A stretch of 64,000 nt of DNA from Ferruginibacter sp. (GTDB lineage Bacteria > Bacteroidota > Bacteroidia > Chitinophagales > Chitinophagaceae), in contig JAHBTN010000016.1 of NCBI GenBank assembly GCA_019638575.1, positions 1 through 64,000 of the forward strand. The letters are read 5' to 3'. Of the stretch, positions 9,355-17,831 are shown piece after piece. Numbering within the stretch: position 1 is the stretch's first letter; every line of letters starts with the position of its first letter. The notes below the pieces were generated by a model, which was given only the letters and a program-made list of their open reading frames with translations, made no database searches and was not told where the DNA came from. Both the position numbers and the translations under genes were made by a program.

Positions 9355-10410
9355 ATGCAAACGATTAAAGGTCCTGGAATTTTTTTAGCACAGTTTATGG
9401 GTGATAAAGAACCATTCAATTCGCTTGATGGTATCTGCAAATGGGCTGCTTCCATTGGATTTAAGGCAATACAAATACCCACCTGGGAAAAACGGCTGAT
9501 TGACCTTAAGTTGGCAGCAGAAAGTAAAACATATTGTGATGAGCTTAAAGGAAAAATAAATTCCTATGGCTTACAAATCTCCGAATTAAGCACACACTTG
9601 CAGGGGCAACTTGTAGCTGTACATCCTGCATACGATACCATGTTTGATGCTTTTGCACCTGCAGAAGTGCATGGAAATTCAAAAGCAAGAACAGGTTGGG
9701 CAATTGAGCAGGTGAAAAATGCAGCCAAAGCATCGCAACACCTACAGCTTAATGCACATGCCACATTCAGTGGATCGTTATTGTGGCACACCTTTCACCC
9801 CTGGCCACAAAGGCCGCCTGGCCTGGTTGACGAAGGTTTTACAGAACTGGCTAAGCGTTGGATGCCCATTCTTAATTATTTTGATGAATGTGGTGTGGAT
9901 GTTTGTTATGAAATTCACCCGGGAGAAGATTTATTTGATGGCATCACTTTTGAAATGTTTCTTGAAAAAGTAAATAACCATACAAGAGCCTGTTTGCTTT
10001 ACGATCCATCACATTTTGTTTTGCAGCAATTAAATTATCTTGATTATATTGATATTTACCACCAACGCATAAAAGCATTTCATGTAAAAGATGCAGAATT
10101 TAATGCTACCGGCAGGCAAGGTACTTTTGGTGGTTATCAAAGCTGGCTTAACAGGGCAGGCCGTTATCGCAGCCCGGGCGATGGACAGGTTGACTTTAAA
10201 TCCATCTTCAGCAAACTAACACAGTATGCATTTAATGGATGGGCAGTAATGGAATGGGAATGCTGCATTAAACATCCCGAAGACGGTGCAAGGGAAGGTG
10301 CAAAATTTATAAATGATCATATCATACGTGTTACCGACAAAGCATTTGATGATTTTGCCGGAATAAAAACTGATACTGATTTAAATAAAAAAATTCTTGG
10401 AATTCAATAA
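9355..10410 (+). CDS. Sugar phosphate isomerase/epimerase-like TIM-barrel protein
   Basis: 351 residues from ATG 9355 (a TTG two codons earlier is less likely). It is an AP-endonuclease-2/xylose-isomerase-like TIM barrel without a signal peptide. Metal-site candidates follow the usual order along the barrel: Glu in CYEIHPGE, Asp/His in LYDPSHF, His in FHVKDAE and Glu in MEWEC. Members act as sugar isomerases, epimerases or keto-sugar-processing enzymes. It begins 38 bp after the oxidoreductase, so the two probably act in series on one sugar. The exact reaction cannot be assigned. Confidence 0.88.
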   Translation: MQTIKGPGIFLAQFMGDKEPFNSLDGICKWAASIGFKAIQIPTWEKRLIDLKLAAESKTYCDELKGKINSYGLQISELSTHLQGQLVAVHPAYDTMFDAFAPAEVHGNSKARTGWAIEQVKNAAKASQHLQLNAHATFSGSLLWHTFHPWPQRPPGLVDEGFTELAKRWMPILNYFDECGVDVCYEIHPGEDLFDGITFEMFLEKVNNHTRACLLYDPSHFVLQQLNYLDYIDIYHQRIKAFHVKDAEFNATGRQGTFGGYQSWLNRAGRYRSPGDGQVDFKSIFSKLTQYAFNGWAVMEWECCIKHPEDGAREGAKFINDHIIRVTDKAFDDFAGIKTDTDLNKKILGIQ

Positions 10411-10430
10411 ACTTAAAATCAACTTTTATT

Positions 10431-10811
10431 ATGAAAAAAATTACAGCATGTGCATTCCTTGTATTTACTCTTTTGGCCTGCAACAGTTCAAACGATAAAA
10501 AGGACAGCAGCACAGAAAAGAAAGACAACAACACAGCAATGGATAACCCCGATTATGATGCAGGGTTAAACCTGGTAGCCAAGTCGGATTGCTTTACCTG
10601 CCATAAGCTTAGAGAACCTCTGGTTGGGCCTGCGTATGGGGATATTGCCAAAAAGTATGAAAACACCCCTGAAAATATCAGCATGCTGGCCGACAGGGTT
10701 ATCAATGGTAGTTCGGGCCAATGGGGCGAAGTGCAAATGCTGCCCCACCGTGATTTAAAAAAAGAAGATGCTGAAAAAATGGTGAAGTATATCTTATTGC
10801 TAAAAAACTAA
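10431..10811 (+). CDS. Cytochrome c class I lipoprotein
   Basis: 126 residues. A lipoprotein signal peptide ends at the lipobox LLAC (Cys17), followed by a charged Ser/Asp/Lys linker. A single haem-binding CFTCH motif (54-58) and a likely axial methionine (Met103 in VQMLPH) define a small c-type cytochrome anchored to a membrane lipid in the periplasm. It starts 20 bp after the TIM-barrel gene and ends 6 bp before the DUF1080 gene. In such clusters it probably takes or passes electrons for sugar oxidation (inference); no matching periplasmic dehydrogenase is in the window. Confidence 0.92.
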   Translation: MKKITACAFLVFTLLACNSSNDKKDSSTEKKDNNTAMDNPDYDAGLNLVAKSDCFTCHKLREPLVGPAYGDIAKKYENTPENISMLADRVINGSSGQWGEVQMLPHRDLKKEDAEKMVKYILLLKN

Positions 10812-10817
10812 AATAAA

Positions 10818-11537
10818 ATGATAATGAAAAATATAAAACTGTTGCTGCTATTCACAATAGTTGTTGCCGGTTGTAATACCCAATCAAAAAAAGCTATGAG
10901 TTCTTCTAACGGGTGGATATCATTGTTTGACGGTAAGACATTAAAGGGCTGGCATACTTATGGCAAAACAACCATTGGTGAAGCCTGGAAAGTTCAGGAT
11001 GGTGTTCTTTATCTTGATGCAGAAAAAATAGATGGCTGGCAGGCAAAATCGGGTGGCGATATTGTTACTGATGAAGAATTTGAAAATTTTGATCTGCAAT
11101 TAGAATGGAAAATATCTAAAAACGGTAACAGTGGAATTATTTTTTATGTACATGAAGATACTTCCAAATATTCCTATTGCTGGAATACCGGCCCCGAAAT
11201 GCAAGTGTTAGATAATGATGGCCACCCCGATGGAAAAATAATTAAGCACCGTGCCGGCGACCTGTACGACCTTATATCATGCAGTAAAGAAACAGTAAAA
11301 CCTGTTGGCGAATGGAACAAGGTTGAAATTATTTCGAAAGATGGCAAACTTGATTTTTTCTTAAATGGCACCAACGTGGTAAGCACAACTTTATGGGATG
11401 ATAACTGGAAAAATCTTATTGCCGGAAGTAAATTTAAAAACATAACAGGTTTTGGCACTTATAAAAAAGGCCGCATTGCATTACAGGATCATGGTAACAC
11501 TGTTTGGTACCGCAACATAAAAATAAAAAGGCTTTAG
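10818..11537 (+). CDS. DUF1080 (3-keto-disaccharide hydrolase-like) lipoprotein
   Basis: 239 residues. The signal peptide has lipobox VAGC (Cys19). The remainder is one DUF1080 concanavalin-like jelly roll: WISLFDGKTLKGWH at the start, FDLQLEWKISKNGNSGIIFYV in the middle, RIALQDHGNTVWYRNIKIK at the end. Characterised members cleave 3-keto-glycosides. The protein should sit in the periplasm or on the outer membrane. Two ATGs (10818 and 10824) are possible; both keep the lipobox. It is the last gene of the co-oriented group and converges with a Tat-exported TIM barrel only 19 bp away. Confidence 0.9.
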   Translation: MIMKNIKLLLLFTIVVAGCNTQSKKAMSSSNGWISLFDGKTLKGWHTYGKTTIGEAWKVQDGVLYLDAEKIDGWQAKSGGDIVTDEEFENFDLQLEWKISKNGNSGIIFYVHEDTSKYSYCWNTGPEMQVLDNDGHPDGKIIKHRAGDLYDLISCSKETVKPVGEWNKVEIISKDGKLDFFLNGTNVVSTTLWDDNWKNLIAGSKFKNITGFGTYKKGRIALQDHGNTVWYRNIKIKRL

Positions 11538-11556
11538 CAATTTTTTACCGGGATGA

Positions 11557-12435
11557 TTAGATGTGGCGCAATAATTTTTTTAATTTCTTATTACTTGCAG
11601 TAATGCTACCAAAAATATCGGGCTTAAAATTATTTTCCTGTTCTACTATATAATGTTTAACCCCTGCTAACTCAGAGACAGCAAATATCTTTTTAAAATC
11701 AATCAGGCCGTTCCCTATTTCAGTATTCAGTGCGTTGTTCATCTTATCCATGTCTTTTACATGCAACAAGGGAAACCTGCCCGGGTGAGCCTTAAATATC
11801 GTTATGGGATTGTAACCCGACTTAACAACCCAATACAGGTCCAACTCCATTCTTACAAGGCTACTGTCGGTATTGTTAAGTAATATATCATAACCATGTT
11901 GCCCGTTCATATCTTCAAATTCGTAACTATGATTATGATAAGCTAACTGCAGGTTTACTTTTTTACATATTTCACCGGCAAGGTTAATTCTTTCGGCCAG
12001 TTTCTTATACTTATCAATTGTATCTCTTTGCACCTCATCAAGCCAGGCTATAATAATATATTGTTGGCCAAGTTCATTTGCCACTTCGCATAAGTTTTTT
12101 ACATCGTCCCCATTTCCATTATTATATAAAAAGTCTTCGGGTGTATAATGACTACCTGCGCTACTAAGGCCACAATTTTTAAGGAAGCCCGCAATTTGCT
12201 TAACGGTAGTATGCCCAAAAAACTTATTATCCTTATCAAGCCCATACATTTCTACTTCGGTATATCCTGCCTTCTTTATTTTTTTGAAAATACCAGGCAC
12301 ATCAGTTGCAATAATATCCCTTAGGGAATAAAGCTGTAAGCCTATTTTATGATTTTTTTTAAATGCCAGTTCTGGCATAGTAATCATACCTGCTGAAAGT
12401 ATTGCCGACTGTTTAATAAAATCTCTTCTTTGCAT
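11557..12435 (-). CDS. Tat-exported sugar isomerase/epimerase-like TIM-barrel protein
   Basis: 292 residues. The N-terminus MQRRDFIKQSAILSAG is a twin-arginine signal, so a folded, metal-loaded enzyme is probably exported. The rest is an AP-endonuclease-2-type TIM barrel (KIGLQLYSLRDII, AYHNHSYEFE, MELDLYWVVKSG, LHVKDMD, IVEQE). The histidine, glutamate and aspartate positions expected for the metal site are present. It is convergent with the DUF1080 gene and probably belongs to the same keto-sugar function, acting in the periplasm (inference). Confidence 0.85.
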   Translation of the reverse strand: MQRRDFIKQSAILSAGMITMPELAFKKNHKIGLQLYSLRDIIATDVPGIFKKIKKAGYTEVEMYGLDKDNKFFGHTTVKQIAGFLKNCGLSSAGSHYTPEDFLYNNGNGDDVKNLCEVANELGQQYIIIAWLDEVQRDTIDKYKKLAERINLAGEICKKVNLQLAYHNHSYEFEDMNGQHGYDILLNNTDSSLVRMELDLYWVVKSGYNPITIFKAHPGRFPLLHVKDMDKMNNALNTEIGNGLIDFKKIFAVSELAGVKHYIVEQENNFKPDIFGSITASNKKLKKLLRHI

Positions 12436-12481
12436 ATTTATTATGTAATGATAATTACCTTATGCTATAAAGATATAGTAA

Positions 12482-12512
12482 TAAAAAAGCCATCCCAAAT
12501 ATTGAGATGGCT
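12482..12512 (-). terminator. Terminator after rpsL-rpsG
   Basis: The stem AGCCATC / GATGGCT is followed on the minus strand by TTTTTT. It starts 22 bp after the rpsG stop codon. Confidence 0.8.
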
Positions 12513-12533
12513 ATAAATAATTATAAGGATAAA

Positions 12534-13001
12534 TTAAATTCTGAAATGAGCAAATGCCTTATTAGCTTCTGCCATACGGTGTGTATCTTCTTTCTTTTTA
12601 AAAGAAGCGCCTTCACCTTTACTTGCTGCAACAATTTCATTAGCTAATTTATCAGCCATGCTGCGACCGTTTCTTTCCCTGCTGTATTTTATCATCCATT
12701 TAATACTTAATGAAATCTTCCTGTCCTGGCGAACTTCAGATGGAATCTGAAAAGTAGCTCCACCAATACGGCGGCTACGAACTTCAACACCAGGCGTAAT
12801 ATTAGCTAAAGCTTTTTTCCAAACTTCATATCCATCTTCACCTGTTTGTTTTGATACTTTTTCCAAAGCATTATAAAAAATGATGTATGCACCACTTTTT
12901 TTTCCGGCCCACATAAGGTTATTTACAAAACGGGTAACCAGTTTATCATTAAACTTTGGATCTGGCGCTAAAGGTATTTTTTTCGGTTGTGACTTCCTCA
13001 T
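12534..13001 (-). CDS. rpsG: 30S ribosomal protein S7
   Basis: 155 residues, the standard length. S7 nucleates assembly of the 30S head and contacts the E-site tRNA. The sequence opens with a basic N-terminus ([17 protein letters not shown]) and contains the conserved [12 protein letters not shown] and [15 protein letters not shown] blocks. It is 56 bp downstream of rpsL and is followed by a terminator, so the unit is rpsL-rpsG only and does not run on to fusA. Confidence 0.98.
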   Translation of the reverse strand: MRKSQPKKIPLAPDPKFNDKLVTRFVNNLMWAGKKSGAYIIFYNALEKVSKQTGEDGYEVWKKALANITPGVEVRSRRIGGATFQIPSEVRQDRKISLSIKWMIKYSRERNGRSMADKLANEIVAASKGEGASFKKKEDTHRMAEANKAFAHFRI

Positions 13002-13057
13002 TGTTGTTATTTTATTAAACCTTTCTCAGTATTAATTTTTCTGAGTTTGATGTTATA

Positions 13058-13432
13058 TTATTTTTTTGCTCTTTTAGTTCCGTATTTACTGCGGCTTTGC
13101 TTACGGTCTTTAACTCCAGCAGTATCCAAGCTACCACGTACTATATGATACCTTACACCAGGTAAATCTTTTACCCTTCCGCCACGTATCAATACAATAC
13201 TATGTTCCTGTAAATTGTGCCCTTCGCCAGGTATATAGGCAATAACTTCAATTTTATTGGTTAAACGCACTTTAGCAACTTTACGCAAGGCAGAGTTTGG
13301 TTTTTTAGGTGTGGTGGTATATACCCTGGTACATACACCCCTGCGCTGCGGACAGCTATCCAAAGCCCTTGATTTGCTTTTTGCTTTAATTACTTCTCTT
13401 CCTTTTCTTACTAATTGTTGTATTGTAGGCAT
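13058..13432 (-). CDS. rpsL: 30S ribosomal protein S12
   Basis: 124 residues. S12 lies at the decoding centre. The [13 protein letters not shown] segment keeps both lysines and [10 protein letters not shown] is intact; these are the places where streptomycin-resistance substitutions usually occur, and none is visible. First gene of the rpsL-rpsG unit, with a TACCTTTG promoter box about 25 bp upstream. Confidence 0.98.
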   Translation of the reverse strand: MPTIQQLVRKGREVIKAKSKSRALDSCPQRRGVCTRVYTTTPKKPNSALRKVAKVRLTNKIEVIAYIPGEGHNLQEHSIVLIRGGRVKDLPGVRYHIVRGSLDTAGVKDRKQSRSKYGTKRAKK

Positions 13433-13456
13433 TTTATCCTTTTATTTTTCGGACGG

Positions 13457-13488
13457 CAAAGGTAGGATTTACAATTTGATTTTAGAAA
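13457..13488 (-). promoter_or_regulatory. Promoter of rpsL-rpsG
   Basis: The minus strand carries TACCTTTG (13457-13464), an exact TAnnTTTG -7 box, with a TTTC near -33 about 20 bp further upstream. It lies 25 bp before the rpsL ATG. Confidence 0.6.
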
Positions 13489-13529
13489 CTTAAAATCAAA
13501 AAAATTGAATTTTTATTGCCCTAAAATAT

Positions 13530-13554
13530 AAAACCGCCCATTAAAGGCGGTTTT
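13530..13554 (-). terminator. Terminator after ilvE
   Basis: The 9-bp stem AAAACCGCC / GGCGGTTTT with a 7-nt loop is followed on the minus strand by TTTTATATTTTA. It lies 26 bp after the ilvE stop. Confidence 0.8.
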
Positions 13555-13579
13555 AAGCTGTATATTACTGGTTTCTTAA

Positions 13580-14644
13580 TCAAACTTTCAACATCCAGTC
13601 GTGTACATCGGGTATTTGACCATAACGTATTTTATTTAAATGGCTCTTTACCGCAGGCGCTGTTTTCCAGCTATTTACATCAAATTCCATCACATAATCC
13701 TTATACCTTAATTCTTTAATTAGCGAAATTGTGGCTGCAGTACCGGTACCAAATACTTCTTTTAACTGGCCGGCCTTATGTGCTTCAATGATTTCGTCAA
13801 TATTTAACTGCCTTTCCTCTACTTCAAGATTCATTTCCTTTAAAACTGTAATAACACTATCTCTTGTAACGCCTGCCAAAATAGTTCCTGTTTCCAGGCC
13901 CGGCGTAATAGCTTTATTGCCAATTATGAAAAAAACATTCATGGTGCCACATTCCTGTACATATTTATGTTCAAAAGCATCGGTCCATAATACCTGGTCG
14001 TAACCTTTGCTTTTTGCCTGGGCAGTTGCATACATAGCAGCTCCATAATTACCGGCTGCCTTAGCATATCCAACTCCACCCGGTACTGCACGTACATATT
14101 GTTCCTCTACATAAATACGCATAGGAACACTGTAATATGGCCCGGTTGGGCTTAAAATAATCATAAATTTATATTTGTCGCTCGCCCGTACGCCAATCAT
14201 AGCATCACTGCTAAACATAAAAGGACGAATATATAATGAATGATCTGACTGGTTTGGAATCCAGTTTCTGTCCAATTCAATCAGTTGGCGCATGCCTTCC
14301 ATAAATAATTCTTCGGGAACTTGTGGCATCTGCATTCTTTCGGCCGAAATATTAAATCGTTTAAAATTGTCTAAAGGCCTGAAAATAAAAGCTTCGCCTT
14401 TATTGTTTTTGTATGCTTTTATACCTTCAAAAATTGCCTGACCATAATGTAAGGCTGCTGTTGAGGGGTCTAATAATAATGGTTGATAGGGTTTTATTTC
14501 TGCATTTTTCCATTCGCCGTCTTCAAAATCCACTTCCAGCATATGATCGGTAAAATATTTTCCGAATGGAATATTTTCAAGGTTAATGTCTTTTAATTTG
14601 CTACTTTCTACCTTTGTAATATTAATGTTTTCTGCTGCAATCAT
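13580..14644 (-). CDS. ilvE: Branched-chain amino acid aminotransferase
   Basis: 354 residues from ATG 14644; a longer frame would need a TTG start and adds 12 non-conserved residues. It is a PLP fold-type IV enzyme catalysing the last step of Leu/Ile/Val synthesis and the first of their breakdown. Seen are FRPLDNFKRFN, the catalytic lysine in DAFEHKYVQECGTMN (Lys227), and GTGTAATIS binding the cofactor phosphate. It is like the eukaryote-type BCATs common in Bacteroidota. No other ilv gene is near. Confidence 0.95.
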   Translation of the reverse strand: MIAAENINITKVESSKLKDINLENIPFGKYFTDHMLEVDFEDGEWKNAEIKPYQPLLLDPSTAALHYGQAIFEGIKAYKNNKGEAFIFRPLDNFKRFNISAERMQMPQVPEELFMEGMRQLIELDRNWIPNQSDHSLYIRPFMFSSDAMIGVRASDKYKFMIILSPTGPYYSVPMRIYVEEQYVRAVPGGVGYAKAAGNYGAAMYATAQAKSKGYDQVLWTDAFEHKYVQECGTMNVFFIIGNKAITPGLETGTILAGVTRDSVITVLKEMNLEVEERQLNIDEIIEAHKAGQLKEVFGTGTAATISLIKELRYKDYVMEFDVNSWKTAPAVKSHLNKIRYGQIPDVHDWMLKV

Positions 14645-14699
14645 ATCGTTAATTTTACGACAAAGAAACGAAAAAATCAAGAGTTAAAAATACCTTTCG

Positions 14700-15200
14700 A
14701 TGAGTTTAGACAATATTCAACTGCCTGCCAACATAATTGCAGGTTTATATAACAAATCATTGTATGATTTAAAACCTTATAAACCCGTACATGTAAATGA
14801 TAATGATGAAAAGCTTTTGTATTTGGGAGAAAATTTAAAACATGTAACTATAATTGTTGATAATAACGAAGCTATTTATTTACCCGACGAGCAATTGAGT
14901 TTTTTACTAGGCATTTTAACCGCTTGTAAATTATCGATGGCAGATGTTTCGGTTATTAACCTTGCTAAAAACCTGCATTGTACTTATAAAGAAATTTCAA
15001 ACATTCTAAAATCAGAAACAGTTTTATTATTTGGCTTGCATCCGGATGCAATAAACTTACCCTTACAAATGCCACATTACCAGGTTCAAAAATTTAACAA
15101 CCAGGTTTTTTTATCATCAGTAAGTTTATCGCAATTACAAAAAGATAAATCTGAAAAAATGAAACTGTGGAACTGCCTTAAAAAATTATTTTCAATTTGA
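14700..15200 (+). CDS. Uncharacterised protein upstream of rdgB (possible HolD-like fold)
   Basis: 166 residues, no signal peptide, no membrane segment. Predicted alternating strands and helices: TIIVDN strand, DEQLSFLLGILTACKLSMADVSVINLAKN helix/strand, TVLLFGLHP strand, and a C-terminal segment VFLSSVSLSQLQKDKSEKMKLWNCLKKLF. The order of elements and the final xLxxLxxDxxxKxxLW pattern recall DNA polymerase III psi (HolD), which ends with a similar helix. This is by-eye similarity only. Divergent from ilvE, 12 bp before rdgB and probably co-transcribed with it and the thioesterase gene. Confidence 0.75.
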   Translation: MSLDNIQLPANIIAGLYNKSLYDLKPYKPVHVNDNDEKLLYLGENLKHVTIIVDNNEAIYLPDEQLSFLLGILTACKLSMADVSVINLAKNLHCTYKEISNILKSETVLLFGLHPDAINLPLQMPHYQVQKFNNQVFLSSVSLSQLQKDKSEKMKLWNCLKKLFSI

Positions 15201-15212
15201 TACCATGCTGCG

Positions 15213-15788
15213 ATGGATACAATAATATTTGCCACTAACAATCAAAATAAGGTTAATGAGGTACGTGCTGTTTTAAGAAACCGATTTACCGTCATCAGTC
15301 TTAAAGAAGCCGGGATAGATATTGATATACCTGAACCGCACAATACACTTGAAGCAAATGCAAGTGAAAAATCCAAAACAATATTTAAGCTTACCGGAAA
15401 CAACTGCTTTAGTGAAGATACCGGACTTGAAGTGGAAGCTTTAGATGGCGAACCGGGAGTTAAAAGTGCCCGGTATGCAGGCAACAATAAGAATTTTGAT
15501 GCCAATATTGATAAACTGTTATTGAACTTAAAACCTCAAAAAAATAAAACAGCCCGATTTAGAACAGTAATTTCTCTTATTAAGGATGGAAAAGAATTTC
15601 TATTTGAAGGTATATGCAACGGAAAAATTACAGATGAACGAAAAGGGACAAATGGATTTGGATATGATCCTGTTTTTATTCCTGATGGAAGTACAAACAC
15701 TTTTGCCGAAATGGATATGAATGAAAAAAATAAGTTCAGCCATCGAAAAAAAGCAATGGAAAAATTAATACGTTTTTTGAATAAATAA
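15213..15788 (+). CDS. rdgB: XTP/dITP diphosphatase (RdgB/HAM1 family)
   Basis: 191 residues. Hydrolyses non-canonical purine NTPs (ITP, dITP, XTP) to the monophosphate plus pyrophosphate, keeping them out of DNA and RNA. Conserved features: ATNNQNKVNEV nucleotide-binding start, EDTGLEVEALDGEPGVKSARYAG with the catalytic acidic residue, FGYDPVFIPDG, and the FSHRKKA motif near the end. Start ATG 15213. It lies 12 bp after the unknown gene and one base before the thioesterase gene, indicating an operon. Confidence 0.95.
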   Translation: MDTIIFATNNQNKVNEVRAVLRNRFTVISLKEAGIDIDIPEPHNTLEANASEKSKTIFKLTGNNCFSEDTGLEVEALDGEPGVKSARYAGNNKNFDANIDKLLLNLKPQKNKTARFRTVISLIKDGKEFLFEGICNGKITDERKGTNGFGYDPVFIPDGSTNTFAEMDMNEKNKFSHRKKAMEKLIRFLNK

Positions 15789-15789
15789 T

Positions 15790-16224
15790 ATGGCAAGAGT
15801 AAAAATTGATATGCCGGGAAAAGCTATCGCATCTTTTAAAATACCTGTACGTATTGCAGATATAAATTATGGCAACCACGTAGGTAACGATGCTTTTGTT
15901 AGCATCATTCACGAAAGCAGGGTACAATGGCTTAAACAGTATAATTATACCGAACTGGATATAGAATCTGTTGGGTTAATTATGAGCGACCTTGCGATTG
16001 AATTTAAAAACGAATCGTTTTACGGAGATATAATTAATGTAGAACTGTATGCCGCCGAAATTGCCCGTGTAAGTTTTGAATTGTATTACAAACTATGTAC
16101 AACAAGGAATAACAAACCCATTTTGCTTGCTCACGCAAAAACCGGAATGGTGTGTTATGATTATACTTCAAAAAAAATTACAGAGATACCGGCAAAACTG
16201 AGAAATATTTTAGATGTAAAATAA
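15790..16224 (+). CDS. Hotdog-fold acyl-CoA thioesterase (4HBT/YbgC-like)
   Basis: 144 residues, one hotdog domain. The segment VRIADINYGNHVGNDAFVSIIHESR corresponds to the active-site region of 4-hydroxybenzoyl-CoA-thioesterase-like enzymes, with the aspartate of ADINYGNH as the probable catalytic residue. It would hydrolyse an acyl-CoA thioester; the acyl chain is not predictable. One base separates it from rdgB, so translation is probably coupled. It converges with aroE. Confidence 0.85.
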   Translation: MARVKIDMPGKAIASFKIPVRIADINYGNHVGNDAFVSIIHESRVQWLKQYNYTELDIESVGLIMSDLAIEFKNESFYGDIINVELYAAEIARVSFELYYKLCTTRNNKPILLAHAKTGMVCYDYTSKKITEIPAKLRNILDVK

Positions 16225-16260
16225 TTTCGGCAGTTGTGTAAACTAACAGTTTCAATTAAT

Positions 16261-17001
16261 CTATTCCTCATTCCAAATACGCCAGTTTTCTTCAGCTTGC
16301 AAAACCAGCATTTCAAAACCATTGCAGGTAACCGAATTTTTATTTTCGCCTTTTTGTAAAAAAAGAGTTTTTTGGGGTTTATATACAAGATCAAATAAAT
16401 AATGATTGGCTGTTAACAGCTCATAAGGTATATCGGGGCAGGTATGTTCATTGGGCGACATACCAACGGGAGTGCAATTAATGATTATTTTGTACTCATC
16501 CATAACCGGTGCAGTAATTTCTTTGTATTGAATAATACCATTTTCATTATTCGCATTTCTCGAAACAACTAAATAGTCAATATGCAGTTTTCTCAAAACA
16601 TATTGTACTGCTTTTGAAGAACCACCTGTACCTAAAACCAATGCTTTTTTATGTATGGGTTGTAATAGTTTAACAAAAGACTTTTCAAAACCAATAATAT
16701 CGGTATTAAAAGCTGTTAGATGGTTTTCTTTAATTCTAATACAGTTTGCTGCACCTATTTTTTTCACTTCATCCGAAAGGATGTTGACGAATTGCAGTAC
16801 AGATTCTTTATATGGTATGGTAACACTTAATCCCTTAAGTTCTGGATTTGCTTTTAATAACCAGGGAAATTCATCAATAGTTAGTAAAGGATAATTTTCA
16901 TACACAGCAGCTTCAATACCGTCTTTTTCAATTTTGTTGTTAAAATATTGCCTGGAAAAAGAGTGTGTTAACGGGTAGCCTATAATGCCATATTTTGTCA
17001 T
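16261..17001 (-). CDS. aroE: Shikimate dehydrogenase
   Basis: 246 residues, slightly short for the family. Reduces 3-dehydroshikimate with NADPH in chorismate synthesis. Visible: the shikimate-binding THSFS near the start, the catalytic lysine in VTIPYKES (Lys65), NTD (99-101) with the catalytic aspartate, the NADP loop GTGGSSKA (124-131) and INCTPVGM. Start ATG overlaps the stop of the upstream comA-like gene by one base (TAATG), so translation is coupled. Confidence 0.96.
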   Translation of the reverse strand: MTKYGIIGYPLTHSFSRQYFNNKIEKDGIEAAVYENYPLLTIDEFPWLLKANPELKGLSVTIPYKESVLQFVNILSDEVKKIGAANCIRIKENHLTAFNTDIIGFEKSFVKLLQPIHKKALVLGTGGSSKAVQYVLRKLHIDYLVVSRNANNENGIIQYKEITAPVMDEYKIIINCTPVGMSPNEHTCPDIPYELLTANHYLFDLVYKPQKTLFLQKGENKNSVTCNGFEMLVLQAEENWRIWNEE

Positions 17002-17771
17002 TATACCGTTTCTTTATTCAAATACAAATGAAAAGTATCGCCCCGTAAACCAATACGCATGGCTTCCAGTGGAATCACTTCGTTTGGCGCTATATTACCC
17101 AGGTTTACATTACAACCTATAAGCTGTAAAAAGTAAAGTTGTTGTGCTTTTTGAGGTGCCTCCCAAATAATTTTCTCTTCCGGTATCTGTGTTAATATTT
17201 CCTGAACAAGGCCTTCCCTAACCTCGCCGGTACCCCTGTAAATACCTACATTACCGGCTTCCCTGGCTTCTGCAATTACATAGGTTGATCCGGCTTCAAG
17301 TTCGTTTCGCATTAATTCAATCCATTTATAAGGCGGTATAATATGTGTTGCATCTTTACTGCCAACTTCGCTTAATACCACTCCATGTTTTGCCAGTTTT
17401 TCAATATACCCACATTTTTCGGCATGGGGTATGTTGATAGAGCCATCGCTTACTTCCATATAGCTTACCCCAAATTCTTTACAAACATTAATGTAATCTT
17501 CAAACTGGTTTCTTATTAAAAAAGCTTCAAACAAAGTGCCTCCAAGATAGATAGGCATATTAAATGAGCGGTAAACTTCCAGTTTTTCTTTTAAGTTAGG
17601 CGTTACAAATGATGTTCCAAACCCCAGTTTAACCACATCTACATGCGGATGTGTTGCATTCATAAAATTACGGGCTTCTTCTACACTAAGCCCTTTATCC
17701 ATAACCATTGTAATGCCAGCGTTTCTTGGCTTTACATTCCTATCCGGTATTTGAGAAAGATTAAAGTTCAT
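17001..17771 (-). CDS. comA: Phosphosulfolactate synthase (ComA) family protein
   Basis: 256 residues, a TIM-barrel protein matching the ComA family along its whole length (RNAGITMVMDKGLSVEEARNFM, VVKLGFGTSF, YLGGTLFE, YMEVSDGSINI, EVGSKD, VIAEARE, WEAPQKAQQ, NLGNIAPNEV). In methanogens ComA adds sulfite to phosphoenolpyruvate to start coenzyme M synthesis. Bacterial homologues are thought to make sulfolactate or precursors of other sulfonates. In Bacteroidota a link to sulfonolipid (capnine) synthesis is an inference. It lies between a TPR gene (60 bp upstream) and aroE (1-bp overlap). Confidence 0.88.
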   Translation of the reverse strand: MNFNLSQIPDRNVKPRNAGITMVMDKGLSVEEARNFMNATHPHVDVVKLGFGTSFVTPNLKEKLEVYRSFNMPIYLGGTLFEAFLIRNQFEDYINVCKEFGVSYMEVSDGSINIPHAEKCGYIEKLAKHGVVLSEVGSKDATHIIPPYKWIELMRNELEAGSTYVIAEAREAGNVGIYRGTGEVREGLVQEILTQIPEEKIIWEAPQKAQQLYFLQLIGCNVNLGNIAPNEVIPLEAMRIGLRGDTFHLYLNKETV

Positions 17772-17831
17772 CCGTGTAATTTTTGGATGTCAAAGATAAC
17801 TTAAGCTTAGCAAAATAAATTATAATTACTA

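Noticed and set aside
17001-17771. Archaeal gene transfer bringing coenzyme M synthesis
   Set aside because: Only the ComA step is present, base composition and codon use look like the neighbours, and ComA homologues are common in bacteria.
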